A stretch of DNA of 43,150 nucleotides from a virus, in the IMG/VR virus record IMGVR_UViG_3300020000_000032, positions 1 to 43,150 of that record; one strand, 5' to 3'. The position numbers and the translations under genes are program-made. The notes beneath the pieces are model-generated. The model ran no database searches. It had not been told where the DNA came from and saw nothing but the letters and a program-made list of their open reading frames with translations. Positions 1-6,713 of the stretch are shown here, one piece after another. Every line of letters starts with the position of its first letter. The first letter of the stretch is position 1.

Positions 1-188
1 TAGCTGCCCACCTTGTAGCCGCTGGTGCTGCTAACCGGCACGATTACCGTGGCCGCCACCGCAGGCTGCGTGAACTGCGCCGTGGTCTTGGCGCTGGGGC
101 TGAATACCGCGCGCCGCTTTTCGGTACGGCGGGCATAGTGCGCCATATCCGGCCTTGGCTTGGTCAGGTATCCATGATGATGATGCAT
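1..188 (-). CDS. Probable virion protein, N-terminal part (cut by window start)
   Basis: Leftward reading frame open to the window edge; 62 residues are visible. It starts at an ATG that shares its A with the TerL stop codon (TGATG), implying translational coupling to TerL. The visible N-terminus begins MHHHHGYLTKPRPD and is followed by a Lys/Arg patch and a segment TQPAVAATVIVPVSSTSGY. That segment closely resembles TQPAVGATVVVPVTSATGL in the protein at 2360-2842, so the two probably share a beta-rich module found in phage head-tail or tail structural proteins. Position directly after TerL is where portal or neck genes usually lie, but no portal signature is visible in this short piece. The natural HHHH run at the start is unusual. 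Function beyond 'structural' is inference. Confidence 0.7.
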   Translation of the reverse strand, partial: MHHHHGYLTKPRPDMAHYARRTEKRRAVFSPSAKTTAQFTQPAVAATVIVPVSSTSGYKVGS

Positions 189-1621
189 CAGTGATGCCCT
201 CCCTTCAGTGCCATGACACCGCCTCTGGCAGACTTGCCGAACATCAGGTCAGTGATTGCCCACACCGCAGCGTCCAACCTGTCCGGGGAACCCGCCCCTT
301 CATAGCCGCGCTGCGTCATGAAGATCATCTGGTCCTCAAGCTTGTTCAGGTTGCGTCCATAGACGTGTCTCACCCGGCCTTGTTCGTAGAGCGCAGCGAT
401 TGGCTCAGCCCGCACCGCTTTGCCCCGGCTGGCATGTACTGGCCTGTAAGGCACTCGCCGGTCAACAGTGCGTATGGTATGCTCAACCATTGCGCCGCCG
501 AAATTGGCCTCACCAACGATCATGTCAGCGTCGTTATTCTTGTATGTGGTGACCACCCGCCGTGCCCAGTCAGCCGGGCCCCAGTTGACAGTGGCGTCGT
601 CCAGCACGTAGATCAGGCCGTCATCACCCAGCCCGGCACAGACGATGCCCACGTCATCCCCCACCTCATCATCATGGTCACCGCCACGCGCATGCTTTTC
701 CACCCGGCGCATGTCTATGGCCCCTGACGTGCCGCTGGGATCAACGCCCACCACCACGCGGCGCATGTCAGGCAGGCTTTCCCAGCTGCCCATGCCCGCC
801 GCCGTGGGGTTGGTGGGGCTGCGCATTTCCAGCATCGCGCGGGTCCACAGCGCGCCGGGCACGTCATCAAGCACCTCAGCGTGCAGTTCCTGCCTGCCCA
901 GCCTTGTGCCCTCATAGCGGGTCTTCATCTTGGCGATGAAGGCCGGGCTCAGGTTCTCATAGTTCTCGTAAGTTGAGCCACGCGTCACATAGGTGTCAGG
1001 CGCATCCAATAGCTCACGGATCACCGGTATGGGCCTTGGCGTGGTGGTCACCAGCTGCTTGGGCTCACCTATGCGCAGACCAAATTGCAGCATGTCCCAC
1101 GTTTCTTGGGCATAGCGCCACTTGGCAAGCTCGTCAGACCATGCGGCCTCATGCTCAGGGCCGCGCAGCTGCTCAGGGTCATCGGCTGAATAGGTATGGG
1201 CCACCGCCCCGTTGGGCCACTCCAGCCGCCGCAGGCTGGGCTTGTACACAGGCCGAAATTCAGGCGGGTGGCACCTCAGAATGCCACCCGCTGATTGCAC
1301 CATGACATCGCGGGCATCAGCTGCCGTTTCTGCCACGAGCGCCATGTGCCCGCAACGCCCGTGCGCCAAAGGGGTTGCACCGCACATCATGGCGCGCACC
1401 CACTCTGCACCCATGCGGGTCTTGCCGTAGCCACGGCCCGCCATGGCCAGCCAGACGTTCCAGTCACCGGGCGGCTCCTGCTGTGACGGACGGCCCCAAA
1501 AGGACCAGTCATACTCCAGTACGGCCATTTCTTCGGGGGTCAGGTTGAGAAGGAATATTTCCCTCTCATGCGCAGGCAGTTCCTCTATCAGCCTTGAGGC
1601 TAGGGCAACGTTGACGTTCAA
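188..1621 (-). CDS. terL: Terminase large subunit (TerL)
   Basis: 477 residues, full length for the Terminase_6 type packaging motor. The ATPase domain has Walker A AGRGYGKT (residues 61-68), a Walker B-like WSDELAKW with the catalytic acidic pair (161-168) and the coupling motif TTTPRP (about 192-197). The C-terminal RNase H-like nuclease shows VGVDPSG (about 291-297), an acidic GEANFGG motif and DRLDAAVWA near the end, the expected acidic metal ligands. The protein cuts concatemeric DNA and drives it into the prohead with ATP. It is the penultimate visible gene of the leftward packaging/structural block, downstream of TerS, and its stop overlaps the next gene's start. A 190-bp gap separates it from the upstream gene and a rightward gene lies in between. 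Confidence 0.95.
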   Translation of the reverse strand: MNVNVALASRLIEELPAHEREIFLLNLTPEEMAVLEYDWSFWGRPSQQEPPGDWNVWLAMAGRGYGKTRMGAEWVRAMMCGATPLAHGRCGHMALVAETAADARDVMVQSAGGILRCHPPEFRPVYKPSLRRLEWPNGAVAHTYSADDPEQLRGPEHEAAWSDELAKWRYAQETWDMLQFGLRIGEPKQLVTTTPRPIPVIRELLDAPDTYVTRGSTYENYENLSPAFIAKMKTRYEGTRLGRQELHAEVLDDVPGALWTRAMLEMRSPTNPTAAGMGSWESLPDMRRVVVGVDPSGTSGAIDMRRVEKHARGGDHDDEVGDDVGIVCAGLGDDGLIYVLDDATVNWGPADWARRVVTTYKNNDADMIVGEANFGGAMVEHTIRTVDRRVPYRPVHASRGKAVRAEPIAALYEQGRVRHVYGRNLNKLEDQMIFMTQRGYEGAGSPDRLDAAVWAITDLMFGKSARGGVMALKGGHH

Positions 1622-1670
1622 TCTGGGCCCTCATGAGGGTTGGCCGCCTCAGCCGCTGGCACCTAGGACA

Positions 1671-1814
1671 ATGCCGGGCAGCGAGGCGGCCCCGGATGCG
1701 TCAAGCCCTGCACGCTTGATAGTGCACCCTCGCAAGCAACTTACATTCCAAATGTGTCCATGTAAATGCCCCTGCTTTACTTCATCTGCAAGCGATAATA
1801 CTCTGGTGACATGA
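1671..1814 (+). CDS. Possible small Cys-rich peptide (47 aa), uncertain
   Basis: A rightward frame in the gap upstream of TerL encodes 47 residues with a CPCKCPC cluster. Its TGA overlaps the ATG of the next rightward gene as ATGA, a common coupling arrangement in this genome. A CTAGGACA box, seen upstream of four other genes here, lies just 2 nt before the ATG, too close to act as a normal ribosome binding site. The overlap and box could be chance; no homologous family is recognised. Confidence 0.22.
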   Translation: MPGSEAAPDASSPARLIVHPRKQLTFQMCPCKCPCFTSSASDNTLVT

Positions 1815-2116
1815 AAACCGATTTGCGCCTGACAATCTATCGTATGCCAGATGAAACTGAGGGCCAGACCCTGCGCGCCAGCCACGTGCTGATGCTGGGC
1901 ACCACGCCCTTGATCAAAGCTTATGTGAACCTGCCGCTGACGCCATGGTCACCTGAAATGGACTGGCCTGAAGACATGTGGTCGCTGGCCCTGTCACTGG
2001 AACGCGCCCTTGGCATCATGTGCAGCTACCGTGACATCCGTGGTGAGGTGGCCAAACCACCGATCAGCGCCAGCGCCGTCAGGCTCAGCAACGGCGGCGT
2101 CAGGCTGCGGTTCTAG
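1811..2116 (+). CDS. Hypothetical protein, reversed gene inside the packaging block
   Basis: 101 residues starting MKTDLRLTIYRMPDETEGQT; family not recognised. It is transcribed rightward although both neighbours (TerL and the 88-aa gene) run leftward, and its last 17 bp overlap the end of the gene at 2100-2366 tail to tail. Upstream, a TTTACT box and a TACTCT box separated by 17 bp end only 6 nt before the ATG; if these form the promoter the mRNA would be nearly leaderless, and no strong Shine-Dalgarno is seen. A single reversed gene in a late operon resembles a moron. The residue composition is protein-like rather than shadow-like, with Trp-Pro-rich stretches about 45-60. Confidence 0.6.
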   Translation: MKTDLRLTIYRMPDETEGQTLRASHVLMLGTTPLIKAYVNLPLTPWSPEMDWPEDMWSLALSLERALGIMCSYRDIRGEVAKPPISASAVRLSNGGVRLRF

Positions 2117-2366
2117 GCAGCTTACGCCAGCGCACGTCGATATGGCACTGATCCAAGTCATTGCGCCAGCTATTGATGGTGACCAGCGTGTTGCATAGCT
2201 CACCGATGGCATGCGGCCCGTCCCATGGCCGCTCAAGGCAGCCCAGCAGACGGCCCTTGGGCGTGTAGATGGCCACCTTGATCGCGTATGTAACGTCAGG
2301 CTCAGGCGGCCCTTGCCCATCAGCCTCAGGCGGCTGCGTCTCAACGATGCGTAACGGTTCTACCAT
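2100..2366 (-). CDS. Hypothetical protein, 88 aa
   Basis: Small leftward gene between the probable virion protein (2360-2842) and TerL. Its ATG overlaps the upstream stop, so it is part of the same mRNA. The N-terminal 20 residues are acidic and proline-rich (QPPEADGQGPPEPD), followed by a compact segment with VTYAIKVAIYTPKGRLLG and a Trp/Asp-rich end (SWRNDLDQCHIDVRW). I do not recognise the family. It ends in a 17-bp overlap with the opposing gene at 1811-2116. It could be a minor structural or regulatory protein. Confidence 0.6.
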   Translation of the reverse strand: MVEPLRIVETQPPEADGQGPPEPDVTYAIKVAIYTPKGRLLGCLERPWDGPHAIGELCNTLVTINSWRNDLDQCHIDVRWRKLPRTAA

Positions 2367-2842
2367 CCCGGCACTACGGTGAACGCCTTGGCCGTGGCAA
2401 TGGCCGTGGTGGGCGCGGCGTTATCCGGCGCTGGCAACAGGTTCTTGAGCGTGATGCTGAGCCCGCCTATGGCTGTGATTTCGTACTTGCCGCCAGTGGC
2501 AATGGTCACATATTGGCCCACCACAAGGCCCGTGGCGCTGGTGACCGGCACCACCACCGTGGCACCCACGGCGGGCTGTGTGTAGCCTGCGGTGGTCGTC
2601 GTTGGCGTAATGGTGGCAGGCCGTAGCAGGTCATAGTCAGCCTGCGCCGCCGTCAGCGCCAACGCCTTGGTGGCGTAGTCGGCAGTCTTGGCCTTCAACC
2701 CGTACTTCTGATGATTGAAGCGACTCATGCGGTAGACCGCGCCAACCCGCCTGATGGCGTGCATGGCCTTGCCCTTGGTGTAGTAGGCTGGTTCCATGCG
2801 CTGAATGGTGTCGGTAGCGGTGCGCAGGGTGACGGGCATCAA
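2360..2842 (-). CDS. Probable virion structural protein
   Basis: 160 residues. The N-terminal half (1-85) is basic and helical-looking; the C-terminal half (about 88-160) is a Thr/Val/Ala-rich beta-type segment containing TQPAVGATVVVPVTSATGL, VGQYVTIATGGKYEITAIGG and SITLKNL. This V-P-V-T-S...G-x-x-V-G-x-Y pattern occurs in phage neck, collar and tail decoration proteins and is repeated in the protein cut at the window start. The gene overlaps the TerS stop by 4 bp and the following gene by 7 bp, so it is co-expressed with the packaging genes. Assignment as structural is by composition and context; a head-tail joining or decoration role is only a guess. Confidence 0.6.
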   Translation of the reverse strand: MMPVTLRTATDTIQRMEPAYYTKGKAMHAIRRVGAVYRMSRFNHQKYGLKAKTADYATKALALTAAQADYDLLRPATITPTTTTAGYTQPAVGATVVVPVTSATGLVVGQYVTIATGGKYEITAIGGLSITLKNLLPAPDNAAPTTAIATAKAFTVVPGW

Positions 2843-3354
2843 CTGGCTTCCTCTTGCTCTTGGGCAGCCCTACGGCGGGCGTTCAGGCGCTCGGTCATCT
2901 GGTTGAGCTTGCGGCGCACGTTCTCACCCGCCGCAGCCGGTGTGGTCACCTCAGGGTCAGGTGCCGGGGCGGTGAACACCATGGCCTTTGGCCCGTAGCG
3001 GGCAGGGTCGGTCTTCTCAGCGTAAATCTTGCCAGCGTTGACGCGCACCCCGGCATCCCATGTACCAGCCTTGCCATCCTCAAGAATGCCATCAACCAGC
3101 AGCTCAGCCTGAATGGCCTTGGCCCTGCGGTAGCGGGCGTTGATGTCAGGCTCCTGTTCAAGCCACAGCAAAAACGTGCCGGGCAGTGGGTAATCTCGGT
3201 TGTTTGAACATACCGCGTTCAGCGTCTCACCATTGGCAATACGATCAATGATGGCCAGCGCAACGTCAGGGTCAAAGTCCCTTGGCCTGCGCCTATAGTC
3301 TTCCTCAGCCCAACGCGGCTGGTAAATGGTCACTTGCGGGTGAGGACGTGCCAT
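2839..3354 (-). CDS. terS: Terminase small subunit (TerS), Sf6-like
   Basis: 171 residues from the ATG at 3354; an in-frame upstream TTG lies inside the predicted promoter, so it was not used. The N-terminal third carries the Sf6/gp1-type DNA-recognition pattern: IANGETLNAVC, a proline before FLLWLEQEP, then YRRAKAIQAELLVDGIL. The middle has the K-x-DPARYGPK signature seen in these proteins (WxASKxxPKKYGD in relatives), and the C-terminus is a charged helix (NQMTERLNARRRAAQEQEE). TerS oligomers select the packaging site and regulate TerL. It is the first gene of the leftward block next to the divergent control region, and a -10 box ends about 7 nt before the ATG, suggesting a leaderless transcript. 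Confidence 0.85.
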   Translation of the reverse strand: MARPHPQVTIYQPRWAEEDYRRRPRDFDPDVALAIIDRIANGETLNAVCSNNRDYPLPGTFLLWLEQEPDINARYRRAKAIQAELLVDGILEDGKAGTWDAGVRVNAGKIYAEKTDPARYGPKAMVFTAPAPDPEVTTPAAAGENVRRKLNQMTERLNARRRAAQEQEEAS

Positions 3355-3361
3355 GACCGGA

Positions 3362-3389
3362 GTATTACTCAACCTTGGCCGTAAGTCAA
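3362..3389 (-). promoter_or_regulatory. Predicted leftward sigma70-type promoter for terS
   Basis: On the minus strand, -35 TTGACT (3389-3384) and -10 TAATAC (3367-3362) are separated by 16 bp. Transcription would start within a few nucleotides of the terS ATG at 3354. Confidence 0.5.
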
Positions 3390-3436
3390 ATACCGCTCAA
3401 CCGGGGAGCCTCATCAGCCAATTAAGGCGCGTAGGA

Positions 3437-3524
3437 GTGATAAGTGATAGGTTGGTGATAAGTGGCTAAGTGCGCGCGCGCGTTTTTTAATTTGGTCGTG
3501 CTTATCACCTTATCACATTATCAA
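3437..3524. promoter_or_regulatory. GTGATAA array 1: three direct plus three inverted motifs around a CG tract
   Basis: GTGATAA at 3437-3443, GTGATAG at 3444-3450 and GTGATAA at 3455-3461 are followed by a GC-alternating tract (about 3471-3482) and T-rich spacer. The inverted copies TTATCAC 3502-3508, TTATCAC 3510-3516 and TTATCAA 3518-3524 come next. A seventh GTGATAA at 3585-3591 abuts the -35 box of the rightward promoter. The same arrangement recurs at 36979-37076. Likely a multi-site operator or replication iteron cluster in the 335-bp gap between terS and the first rightward gene. Confidence 0.75.
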
Positions 3525-3596
3525 GGGGCATATTTTTTGAAGGGGTATGCCTTCCCGTGCCTGCGCGTAGAAAAGATACGTTCTGTGATAAGCGAC

Positions 3597-3625
3597 TTGA
3601 CGCCCTAACACGACCATGCTAAGAC
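3597..3625 (+). promoter_or_regulatory. Predicted rightward sigma70-type promoter
   Basis: -35 TTGACG (3597-3602), 17-bp spacer, -10 TAAGAC (3620-3625). It heads the rightward accessory operon beginning at 3690. A GTGATAA motif ends 5 bp upstream of the -35 box, placed where a regulator could compete with or contact RNA polymerase. Confidence 0.6.
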
Positions 3626-3633
3626 GATCACCA

Positions 3634-3689
3634 GCCGGGCCCCCGGCCAACGCAAACCTGCAACCAACCTCAAACCTAGGACCAGAACC
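3634..3689 (+). promoter_or_regulatory. Leader element 1: hairpin, GCAAACCT repeats and CTAGGAC ribosome binding box
   Basis: Hairpin GCCGG/CCGGC (3634-3638 with 3643-3647), then CCTGCAACC and CAAACCTAGGACC before the ATG at 3690. The same order (GC hairpin, CTGCAAA, CTAGGACA, about 7 nt, ATG) occurs before the next two genes at 4112-4161 and 5101-5156. Confidence 0.6.
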
Positions 3690-4079
3690 ATGAAAACCGC
3701 CTTCACCACCTACGCCGCCCACGCCACCGCTGACGGCCACCATGACCTTGCCAAACGCCTGCGGGCTGAAGGCCGCGCCTGCGGCTACCTGATCCGTGAA
3801 TGCCTGCGCCGTGGCCTAGTCGTCTCAATCAATGACGGCGGTGAGTGGTGCCTGATCCGCAGCAACAACTACCGTGCCATCATGTGCGCTCTGGCCTCAA
3901 CTGACGGTGACACGGTGCACGTGCGCCACCCCGGCCAAGGCGTCAGCGTGGGTAGCTTCTACCTCGTCTACGGCAACTCTGGCCCTGAGGTCATCGCCGA
4001 CTATTCTGACAACCCCGCCTGCAACGCCATCATGACCGCCATCCAGCCCAAGCTTGACGCACTTGAAAATAACTGTTGA
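3690..4079 (+). CDS. Hypothetical protein, 129 aa
   Basis: First gene of the rightward accessory operon, behind a predicted promoter and a CTAGGACC ribosome binding box. The protein starts MKTAFTTYAAHATADGHHDL and has a helical N-terminus with charged residues (LAKRLRAEGRACGYLIREC), a middle with GGEWCLIRSNNYRAIMCAL and a C-terminus rich in Ala/Asp/Asn. No membrane segment or known catalytic motif is visible. I do not recognise the family. Its position, first from the divergent control region, fits an early-expressed host-takeover gene, but this is inference from location only. Confidence 0.75.
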   Translation: MKTAFTTYAAHATADGHHDLAKRLRAEGRACGYLIRECLRRGLVVSINDGGEWCLIRSNNYRAIMCALASTDGDTVHVRHPGQGVSVGSFYLVYGNSGPEVIADYSDNPACNAIMTAIQPKLDALENNC

Positions 4080-4111
4080 GGAGTATGCGACAACCTGCTA
4101 GACCAATCAGA

Positions 4112-4161
4112 CCGGGGCCTCCCCGGCCAACCTGCAACCTGCAAACACTAGGACAAATCAC
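4112..4161 (+). promoter_or_regulatory. Leader element 2: hairpin and CTAGGACA box
   Basis: Hairpin CCGGGG/CCCCGG (4112-4117 with 4121-4126, 3-nt loop), two CTGCAA units, and CTAGGACA at 4148-4155, 6 nt before the ATG. Matches leader elements 1 and 3 in order and spacing. Confidence 0.65.
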
Positions 4162-5091
4162 ATGAAACGACCTGTAGCACGCATTCGCATACTCGTGTCT
4201 TCAAACCCGAAGAAGCCCGGCAGCATGGCTTGGCACCGCTTCAACTTCTACAAGGAGGGCATGACCGCCGACCAGTTCAGGGCTGCCGGTGGCCGCCGTG
4301 ATGATCTGCTAAATGACACGGCCAAGGGCTTCATCGCCATTGACGTGCCAGCCCCTGCCACCACCGCTGCACCCGCTGGCAGCGGCAACCGCAGCGCCGC
4401 CGTCAACCGCATCCGCAACCTGCTGAGCAAGACCACTGAAAACGGCTGCACCGAACAGGAAGCCATGGCCGCCGCCCAGAAGGCCGGTGAACTCATGGAC
4501 AAGTACGGCATCCAGCAATCTGAAACCGAAATCAAGGCTGAAACGTGCATCAACGGCAGCCACGGCGCTCACCGTGCCCGCCCGCACCCCAGCCAGTATT
4601 GCAGCAAGACGATTGCCGAATTCTGCAACTGCGTGGTCTGGCACAAGCGCGGCAGCGGGGAAATCAACTTCTTCGGCCTCCCGGCTGACGTTGAAGTGGC
4701 CACCTACCTGCTACGGGTCATTGAGGGCGCTATGGACCGCTCATATCTGACCTACCGCAAGGCTACTCACGAGCGCACCGGCATGCGCCTGCGCAATACC
4801 TTCATGCTGGCCTTTGTGGACCGCGTCAATGCCCGCTTGGTAGCAATGTTGAAGGCCCGCCATACAGACACGCTCATGACCACCACCGGCACCAGCCTGA
4901 TGGTCGTCAAGAATGCTGTGGTGAAAGAACAGTGGGATGCCCAAGACATAAAACTGGCCAAGGCCAAAAGCGTGCGCATTGCCATGGCCCGCAGTGACGC
5001 CGCACGCGCTGCCGGGCAGGCCGCTGGCAACAAGGTGCATCTTGGCACCGCCGTGACCGGGGGAGCTAGCCAGAGCCGTATTACCCAGTAA
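4162..5091 (+). CDS. DUF2786-domain protein fused to an N-terminal NPK-GS-GMT module
   Basis: 309 residues in three parts. Residues about 8-62 form the module NPKKPGSMAWHRFNFYKEGMT ... RRDDLLNDTAKGFIAI that recurs in three other proteins of this window. An Ala/Pro/Gly linker (64-76) leads to a DUF2786 domain (about 79-116; AVNRIRNLLSKT, EQEAMAAAQKAGELMDKYGI). The remainder (about 130-230) resembles the region that usually follows DUF2786 in phage and bacterial proteins, with EINFFGLPADVEVATYLL and a conserved R-x-x-F-x-x-A-F segment. DUF2786 has no established biochemical role that I know of. A second CTAGGACA leader precedes it. The C-terminal 60 residues are Ala/Lys-rich and may bind nucleic acid. 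Confidence 0.85.
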   Translation: MKRPVARIRILVSSNPKKPGSMAWHRFNFYKEGMTADQFRAAGGRRDDLLNDTAKGFIAIDVPAPATTAAPAGSGNRSAAVNRIRNLLSKTTENGCTEQEAMAAAQKAGELMDKYGIQQSETEIKAETCINGSHGAHRARPHPSQYCSKTIAEFCNCVVWHKRGSGEINFFGLPADVEVATYLLRVIEGAMDRSYLTYRKATHERTGMRLRNTFMLAFVDRVNARLVAMLKARHTDTLMTTTGTSLMVVKNAVVKEQWDAQDIKLAKAKSVRIAMARSDAARAAGQAAGNKVHLGTAVTGGASQSRITQ

Positions 5092-5100
5092 TCTCAACCA

Positions 5101-5156
5101 CTTGCCTGTGGTGGTCTGCGCTGCCACAGGCAAGCCTGCAAACTAGGACAACGCCC
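5101..5156 (+). promoter_or_regulatory. Leader element 3: 11-bp hairpin and CTAGGACA box
   Basis: Perfect stem CTTGCCTGTGG/CCACAGGCAAG (5101-5111 with 5124-5134) followed by CTGCAAA and CTAGGACA (5143-5150), 6 nt before the ATG. No U-tract follows, so it is not a simple terminator; a 5' mRNA stabiliser or processing site is possible. Confidence 0.65.
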
Positions 5157-5483
5157 ATGCTGATGCTGAACAGCCTAATCGCTGACTACTGCCTGCACAA
5201 CCCCATCACCTATTGCCCGCCCGACCCTCAGCTACACCCTAAACCATGGCCGCCGTGCCCGGCCAAGATGGCCGCCCCCACCTCCAAGAAACGGGTCAAG
5301 CACGACTACGGCATCTTGCTGTCACACGTTCAGAACCCGAAGAAGAAAGGCAGCGCCGCACGTGATCGCTACGCGCTCTACCGCGATGGCCTCACAGGGC
5401 CTCAATTGCTGGCCCTTGGCCTGCGCCCTGACGACCTGCGCTGGGACACCGCCCATGCCCACCTGACATGGACCAACCCATAG
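5157..5483 (+). CDS. Stand-alone NPK-GS-GMT module protein, 108 aa
   Basis: The first 45 residues are a low-complexity Pro/Cys-rich leader (HNPITYCPPDPQLHPKPWPP), followed by a basic patch (TSKKRVKHDYG) and one copy of the module shared by four proteins here: NPKKKGSAARDRYALYRDGLT ... LRPDDLRWDTAHAHLTW (about 60-106). The module fills the entire C-terminus, indicating it is an autonomously folding unit. Preceded by the third CTAGGACA leader. The next gene begins 3 nt after its stop. Function unknown; see the module comparison in the findings. Confidence 0.8.
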   Translation: MLMLNSLIADYCLHNPITYCPPDPQLHPKPWPPCPAKMAAPTSKKRVKHDYGILLSHVQNPKKKGSAARDRYALYRDGLTGPQLLALGLRPDDLRWDTAHAHLTWTNP

Positions 5484-5486
5484 TGT

Positions 5487-5942
5487 ATGCTGCCCGTCAT
5501 GCCGCTGTTCACGCATGACCCTTCACGACTTCACCCGCCCCCAGCGGATGAACCGGCTCAACCGCCGCCAATGCCCAATCCCCAAACGGTTGAGCCGGAC
5601 CCGCCACGGGTCAGGAACCTCTATCAGGATGGTCAGGTCAGCACCACCATAGTGGCCATGGTGCTGGGTGAGACAGGCCAGCCGCACCGCTACATGTTTG
5701 TCAGCGTCAACCGCAGCCAGCGCGGCAAGGGCTATGCCCGCGCGCTTACTTCACAAGTGATGAATGATCTGGATCACGATGGCAAAGACTGCACCGTGAT
5801 CATCCGCAACGTTGAGCCAGACGTGAGTGTCTCCCGGCTGGCGGACTTCTTCCGCTCATACGGCTTCACTGACATTGCCCCCGGTGAGTTTGGTGAGCCG
5901 CAGCTGTACCGTGAGGCACAGCCCTTCATTACCCCGCTTTAA
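5487..5942 (+). CDS. GNAT-like N-acetyltransferase domain protein
   Basis: 151 residues. After a proline-rich leader (1-45), residues about 55-150 look like a GNAT fold: a beta strand YMFVSVNRSQ, the acetyl-CoA pyrophosphate-binding loop SQRGKGYARAL (motif A, pattern Q/R-x-x-G-x-G/A) followed by a helix, then SRLADFFRSYGFTDI typical of the motif B region. GNAT enzymes acetylate amines of small molecules, proteins or, in some hypermodification pathways, nucleobase adducts; the substrate here cannot be read. It follows the preceding gene by 3 bp, and a fresh promoter lies right after its stop. An alternative start is the in-frame ATG at codon 5. Confidence 0.65.
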   Translation: MLPVMPLFTHDPSRLHPPPADEPAQPPPMPNPQTVEPDPPRVRNLYQDGQVSTTIVAMVLGETGQPHRYMFVSVNRSQRGKGYARALTSQVMNDLDHDGKDCTVIIRNVEPDVSVSRLADFFRSYGFTDIAPGEFGEPQLYREAQPFITPL

Positions 5943-5946
5943 TCGC

Positions 5947-5975
5947 TTTACAACACGACAAGACGATTGTATGGT
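5947..5975 (+). promoter_or_regulatory. Predicted rightward promoter (TTTACA-17-TATGGT)
   Basis: -35 TTTACA (5947-5952), 17-bp spacer containing GACAAG, -10 TATGGT (5970-5975). The flank ATCGCTTTACA is identical at 7919-7928 and, on the minus strand, at 28535-28545. It heads the gene at 6006, which has an AGGAGG ribosome binding site. Confidence 0.7.
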
Positions 5976-6005
5976 TTAGCCTTCTCAACAGGAGGCCAAC
6001 CAGCC

Positions 6006-6302
6006 ATGTCTACCGTAGAAGTCTACCACGGCCCCGTTCACGTGGCATCTGTGGAAACCCCTGAGACCGGGGAAGACGCGCTTGAATACGCCTATCAGGC
6101 CACCCAGAACATAGAGGGTTCTTGGTCGCGCCCCGGCAACCCTGACTACCGTGAATACGTCACCGTGCGCGCGCCGCTGCCGCAGACGGCGCTCGGCCAA
6201 GAGCGTGGCCTGCGTTCAAGCATGATGGGTGACCGCTTTGTGCTTGATGGCACCACCTATGAGGTGGCCTCATTCGGTTTCAAGCAGGTGACCAATGCCT
6301 AA
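6006..6302 (+). CDS. Hypothetical protein, 98 aa
   Basis: The start at 6006 was chosen because AGGAGG lies 9 nt upstream; a longer frame from 5967 would overlap the -10 box. The protein begins MSTVEVYHGPVHVASVETP, contains GEDALEYAYQATQNIEGSWS and ends with GDRFVLDGTTYEVASFGF. It looks like a compact alpha/beta protein. I recall similar short proteins in phages and plasmids but cannot name a function. It is the first gene after the second rightward promoter and overlaps the next small gene by 8 bp. Confidence 0.85.
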   Translation: MSTVEVYHGPVHVASVETPETGEDALEYAYQATQNIEGSWSRPGNPDYREYVTVRAPLPQTALGQERGLRSSMMGDRFVLDGTTYEVASFGFKQVTNA

Positions 6303-6429
6303 GCAATGGCGGCCCGCCACCGTTGAAGACTTGCTGCGCCGCATGCCCAAGCCCAAGCCAGCCACCATCAAGCAAGTGCCCGGTCAACCCTTCATCTTCA
6401 TCAAGAGGACCCCCAAGTGCCCAAAATGA
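6295..6429 (+). CDS. Small basic peptide, 44 aa
   Basis: ATG at 6295 lies inside the end of the previous gene and the stop at 6427-6429 overlaps an ATGA of the next. The peptide starts MPKQWRPATVEDLLRRMPKP and ends with FIFIKRTPKCPK; it is rich in Pro, Lys and Arg. The tight overlaps at both ends and the absence of any other frame in this 115-bp stretch support it as a gene. No family recognised. Confidence 0.55.
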   Translation: MPKQWRPATVEDLLRRMPKPKPATIKQVPGQPFIFIKRTPKCPK

Positions 6430-6713
6430 AGCACCAGATCACGCAGGCCCGTGAAGACGCTCTGGCAGACCGCGCCTTGAAGGCGCGGGCCAAGCTGCCG
6501 CCGCCCAGCATCACTGAAACCACGCATGCCACCGCTGCCAAGGCCAAGGCCAGAGCGGCGCGGCTGATGCTGCCCAACACCACCGCCACCGCCGTGCAGA
6601 CCACGCATGGCTGGGTGGGCGTGGTTGTGCTGGGCGCTGACCAGCTGTGGCTGGTGCGTGAGGTCATCCGCAACGGCTGCCGCGCAGAGGTCTTGCCAGA
6701 GGTTGCGCCATGA
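6417..6713 (+). CDS. Hypothetical protein, 98 aa (GTG start)
   Basis: A GTG at 6417 with GAGGA 8 nt upstream is the likely start; an ATG at 6426 is an alternative but lies 17 nt from that site. The N-terminal half is helical and Lys/Ala-rich (AREDALADRALKARAKLPPP, AAKAKARAARLM); the C-terminal half is hydrophobic with HGWVGVVVLGADQLWLVREV and may form a beta hairpin. Overlaps both neighbours. A small DNA- or protein-binding factor is conceivable; no family recognised. Confidence 0.7.
   Translation: MPKMKHQITQAREDALADRALKARAKLPPPSITETTHATAAKAKARAARLMLPNTTATAVQTTHGWVGVVVLGADQLWLVREVIRNGCRAEVLPEVAP

Noticed and set aside
1649-1885. Leftward 78-codon frame between TerL and the reversed gene
   Set aside because: Overlaps the rightward gene antisense, has no ribosome binding site, and does not resemble a phage protein.
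3471-3482. CG-alternating run as a CRISPR-like or microsatellite feature by itself
   Set aside because: Too short alone; it is meaningful only as the shared centre of the two GTGATAA arrays, where it is reported.
3513-3743. Leftward 76-codon frame across the first control region
   Set aside because: It spans the promoter, the leader hairpin and the start of the divergent gene; product is Gly/Val low-complexity.
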